DNA from: Streptomyces sp. F001
Lineage (GTDB): Bacteria > Actinomycetota > Actinomycetes > Streptomycetales > Streptomycetaceae
Assembly (NCBI RefSeq): GCF_004187715.1
Contig: NZ_QZWF01000008.1
Coordinates: 124,001 to 188,000 of the forward strand
Direction of reading: 5' to 3'
Length of the DNA stretch: 64,000 bases
Shown here: piece after piece, positions 59,467-64,000 of the stretch
How the letters are laid out: the number at the start of each line of letters is the position of its first letter
Numbering within the stretch: the stretch's first letter is position 1
The notes under the pieces: model-generated
The model's input: only the letters and a program-made list of their open reading frames with translations
Databases searched by the model: none
What the model was told of the DNA's origin: nothing
Translations under genes and position numbers: made by a program

Positions 59467-59925
59467 TCACAGGGTGTCGAGCGCCTTGACGTACTCGTTC
59501 AGGTCGCGGGCGTCCGGGAGCCCGTTGCGGACGGTCCAGCGGACGACGCCGTCCTTGTCGATGACGAAGGTGCCGCGCACCGCGCAGCCCTTGTCCTCGT
59601 CGAACACGCCGTACGCGCGCGAGGTGGCGCCGTGCGGCCAGAAGTCCGACAGCAGGGGGTACTCCAGGCCCTCCTGCTCGGCGAAGACGCGCAGGGTGTG
59701 GATGGAGTCGTTGGAGACGGCGAGCACCTGGGTGTCGCGGTCCTCGAACCTGGGGAGGTTGTCCCGGACCTCGCACAGCTCGCCGGTGCACACGCCGGTG
59801 AAGGCGAAGGGGTAGAAGAGCAGGACCACGTTCTTCTCACCGCGGAAGTCCGAGAGCCTCACGTCCCGGCCGTGGTTGTCCTTCAGCTCGAAGTCGGGCG
59901 CCTTGTCGCCGACCTGGATCGCCAT
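59467..59925 (-). CDS. Peroxiredoxin (Bcp/AhpE-like)
   Basis: A 152-residue thiol peroxidase that reduces hydroperoxides. Peroxidatic Cys46 is in PFAFTGVCTGELCEVRD and Cys51, five residues later, could be the resolving cysteine as in Bcp/PrxQ; AhpE enzymes keep only the first. The active-site Arg is in VVRWTVRNGL. ATG 59925. Same strand as the TerD pair but separated by a 114-base gap. Cytoplasmic antioxidant role. Confidence 0.93.
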   Translation of the reverse strand: MAIQVGDKAPDFELKDNHGRDVRLSDFRGEKNVVLLFYPFAFTGVCTGELCEVRDNLPRFEDRDTQVLAVSNDSIHTLRVFAEQEGLEYPLLSDFWPHGATSRAYGVFDEDKGCAVRGTFVIDKDGVVRWTVRNGLPDARDLNEYVKALDTL

Positions 59926-59987
59926 CGTGCATCCCTTCGGTGGGGCTGTTCGGGTGGACCCACCCTACGCAGAGATCACCGAAGAAG

Positions 59988-60021
59988 CGCCGGACGGGCT
60001 GACCGACCAGCCCGTCCGGCG
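59988..60021 (-). terminator. Terminator after DUF3052
   Basis: CGCCGGACGGGCTG and CAGCCCGTCCGGCG are perfect 14-base complements with a six-base loop (ACCGAC), between the DUF3052 stop and the peroxiredoxin promoter. Confidence 0.85.
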
Positions 60022-60066
60022 TTCGAGGACGAGGCCGTTCAGCCCGTCCTGACGTTCAACGAACGG

Positions 60067-60504
60067 TCACCGCTTGGACTTCGCGGCCTTGGGCGTCGCC
60101 AGGCGGCTGCCGCTCCAGTCCTTGCCGACGCTGACGCTCTTGGACGCCGTCAGTCCCGCCGTGGTCGCGGCTTCCGAGATGTCGCTCGGCTCCACGTATC
60201 CCGTACGGCCGGTCTTCGGCGTGAGGAGCAGGATCGCGCCGCCTTCCTCGATGTACGTGGTGGCATCCACCAGCGCATCCGTCAGGTCGCCGTCGTCGTC
60301 ACGGAACCACAGCACGACGGCGTCGGCCACGTCCTCGTAGTCCTCGTCCACCAGATCGCCCTCGATGGCTTCCTCGATGGCCTCGCGGAGCTCCTGGTCG
60401 ACGTCGTCGTCGTAGCCGATCTCCTGGACCACCTGCCCGGGCTGGAACCCCAGCCTGGCGGCAGGGTTCGTCCGCTCCTCCGCGTGGTCCGCGGTCGCGC
60501 TCAC
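60067..60504 (-). CDS. DUF3052 family protein
   Basis: A 145-residue acidic protein of the DUF3052 family. It opens VSATADHAEERTNPAARLGF; the core is VVQEIGYDDDVDQELREAIE, VVLWFRDDDGDLTDALVDA and AILLLTPKTGRTGYVEP. The C-terminus ends KAAKSKR. GTG 60504 has AGGAGGCAACCC, the best ribosome site in the area. Divergent from aceE, a pairing kept in Streptomyces and other actinobacteria; the shared promoter region suggests a link to pyruvate metabolism, function unknown. Confidence 0.88.
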   Translation of the reverse strand: MSATADHAEERTNPAARLGFQPGQVVQEIGYDDDVDQELREAIEEAIEGDLVDEDYEDVADAVVLWFRDDDGDLTDALVDATTYIEEGGAILLLTPKTGRTGYVEPSDISEAATTAGLTASKSVSVGKDWSGSRLATPKAAKSKR

Positions 60505-60892
60505 GGGTTGCCTCCTGATCATGTCTTGATGAATATCTCAGCCACGCGCGTGCGCGAAGCATTGGCCGTAGTCCACACGGGCGGGGCGGATCGCGCAAGT
60601 ACCCGGCGGTTCGGGCCGCCTAAACGGTGACGATCCCGGCCGTGTCGCCGCAACTCCAGGCATGGCGCTGCGATCAAGGGTGACACACACCACACCTATC
60701 TGCCCCCTTTGTGCGTTTAGGAACCGCCTGTGGGTACGAAATTCGCATGGCTTTGCGCCGAGAGCAGACGAACGTCTCGATTACCTCTCAGTAGAGATGA
60801 CGTTTGCGGTCCCGAGGTACACGATGGGGATCGGTGCAGGTACACAGACGAAAACCGGCCTCAGACAGCCCCTCTGACAGGTAAGGAACAGC
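60505..60892. other. Divergent intergenic region between DUF3052 and aceE
   Basis: No gene. The aceE leader is AT-richer near 60690-60740 and contains direct repeats GTACACGATGG-like and GGTACACAGACG (60819 and 60840) close to the start. The aceE ribosome site is TAAGGAACAGC. I see no riboswitch or strong hairpin. Confidence 0.4.
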
Positions 60893-63640
<2,748 letters not shown>

Positions 63641-63658
63641 GGCTTTATGGGCCTGCTT

Positions 63659-63698
63659 CGAGGGCGGTGGGGCTGTGGTTCCGGCTCCGCCGCCCTCG
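63659..63698 (+). terminator. Terminator after aceE
   Basis: CGAGGGCGG (63659-63667) pairs with CCGCCCTCG (63690-63698) across a 22-base loop with inner GC pairs, 19 bases after the stop. Confidence 0.75.
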
Positions 63699-63737
63699 TG
63701 CGTCCGTCGGCCGGGCGGGTTCTTTACGATGCGGACA

Positions 63738-64000
63738 TGAAGGAGCAATCGGCGCAGGAGCGGTGGGAGCGGCGTACCCAGACCCCGTTGCTGGCGCTGG
63801 CCGTCGTGTTTGCCGTCGCTTATGCCGTGCCGATCGTGGACGGCTCGCCGAGCCGTTCGACAGAGGTCGCCTGTCTGGTGATCGAGTGGGTGGTGTGGGG
63901 CGCGTTCGCGGCGGACTACGTGGTGCGGGTGGTGCTGGCGCGCGATCGCCGGGCGTTCGTACGGCGGCACTGGCTGGACCTGTGTGCGGTGATCCTGCCG
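63738..64000 (+). CDS. Voltage-gated-type ion channel, 3' end outside window
   Basis: The first 87 residues of a Kv-type channel: a charged N-terminus (KEQSAQERWERRTQ), helix S1 (TPLLALAVVFAVAYAVPIV), helix S2 (ACLVIEWVVWGAFAADYVVR, with the conserved acidic residue of a voltage sensor), then RDRRAFVRRHWLDLCAVILP entering S3. The pore and selectivity filter lie beyond base 64000. ATG 63738 has no strong ribosome site. A potassium channel is most likely. Confidence 0.8.

Overview
The window is high-GC actinobacterial chromosome and almost certainly from a Streptomyces. The evidence is the strong GC bias at third codon positions, the many GTG/TTG starts with GGAGG-type ribosome sites, DUF397 plus XRE/DUF5753 plus HATPase triads, TerD paralogues, the DUF3052–aceE pair, the SCO2322-type family and the dispersed Streptomyces-type intergenic repeat. 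It is mostly chromosomal core or near-core, with a small accessory patch at about 12.5–19.7 kb.

Layout. 0–1.7 kb: a methyltransferase (cut by the window edge) and a GT4 glycosyltransferase. 1.8–5.8 kb: a KstR-like TetR repressor, an orphan TPP riboswitch, and an aldehyde dehydrogenase–ferredoxin operon divergent from a metallo-beta-lactamase-fold hydrolase. 5.9–11.8 kb: a cobalamin-riboswitch operon with two exported, membrane-tethered proteins and a three-gene ECF transporter; its T component carries two compensating frameshifts. 12–13 kb: a secreted lytic transglycosylase and small accessory or remnant sequence. 13.1–19.7 kb: a caspase–nSTAND1–WD40 protein (frameshifted at a G8 run), its EACC1-like partner and a HATPase, divergent from an XRE/DUF5753 regulator and a tandem DUF397 protein. 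19.7–22.3 kb: a FadA5-like thiolase divergent from a CYP125-like P450. KstR-type 14-bp palindromes lie upstream of kstR, the MBL/ALDH pair and thiolase/P450, which suggests a small sterol side-chain regulon spread over about 20 kb.

22–47 kb: membrane, transport and housekeeping genes. These include a GT87–PAP2 fusion, a ProP-like symporter followed by a perfect 48-bp palindrome, an O-methyltransferase, an FHA protein, a DHA2 efflux pump fused to a winged-helix-like domain, a zinc-ribbon/peptidoglycan-binding protein, a broken HAD phosphatase, a GDT1 transporter with a long structured leader, a secreted HNH nuclease, PhoD, DoxX, DedA, a ketopantoate-reductase-like enzyme, a PP2C phosphatase and tRNA-Val(TAC).

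47–60 kb: a DUF4097 lipoprotein, a coiled-coil protein, DUF4383, an FmdB zinc ribbon, then a Ter stress system: HAD, PRTase/TRSP/StiP-like, HpcH-like lyase, TerD with a YGYP tail, TerA-like, DUF475 (TerC-like) and two TerDs. 59.4–64 kb: peroxiredoxin, DUF3052, pyruvate dehydrogenase E1 (aceE) and the start of an ion channel.

The most interesting features are the caspase/EACC1 conflict system, the cobalamin operon with a transcobalamin-like exported barrel, the KstR-box network, the TPP riboswitch pointing into the antisense strand of kstR, and a pattern of single-base homopolymer indels, several of them close to dispersed repeats. All functional calls rest on reading the sequence and family knowledge; no database search was run.
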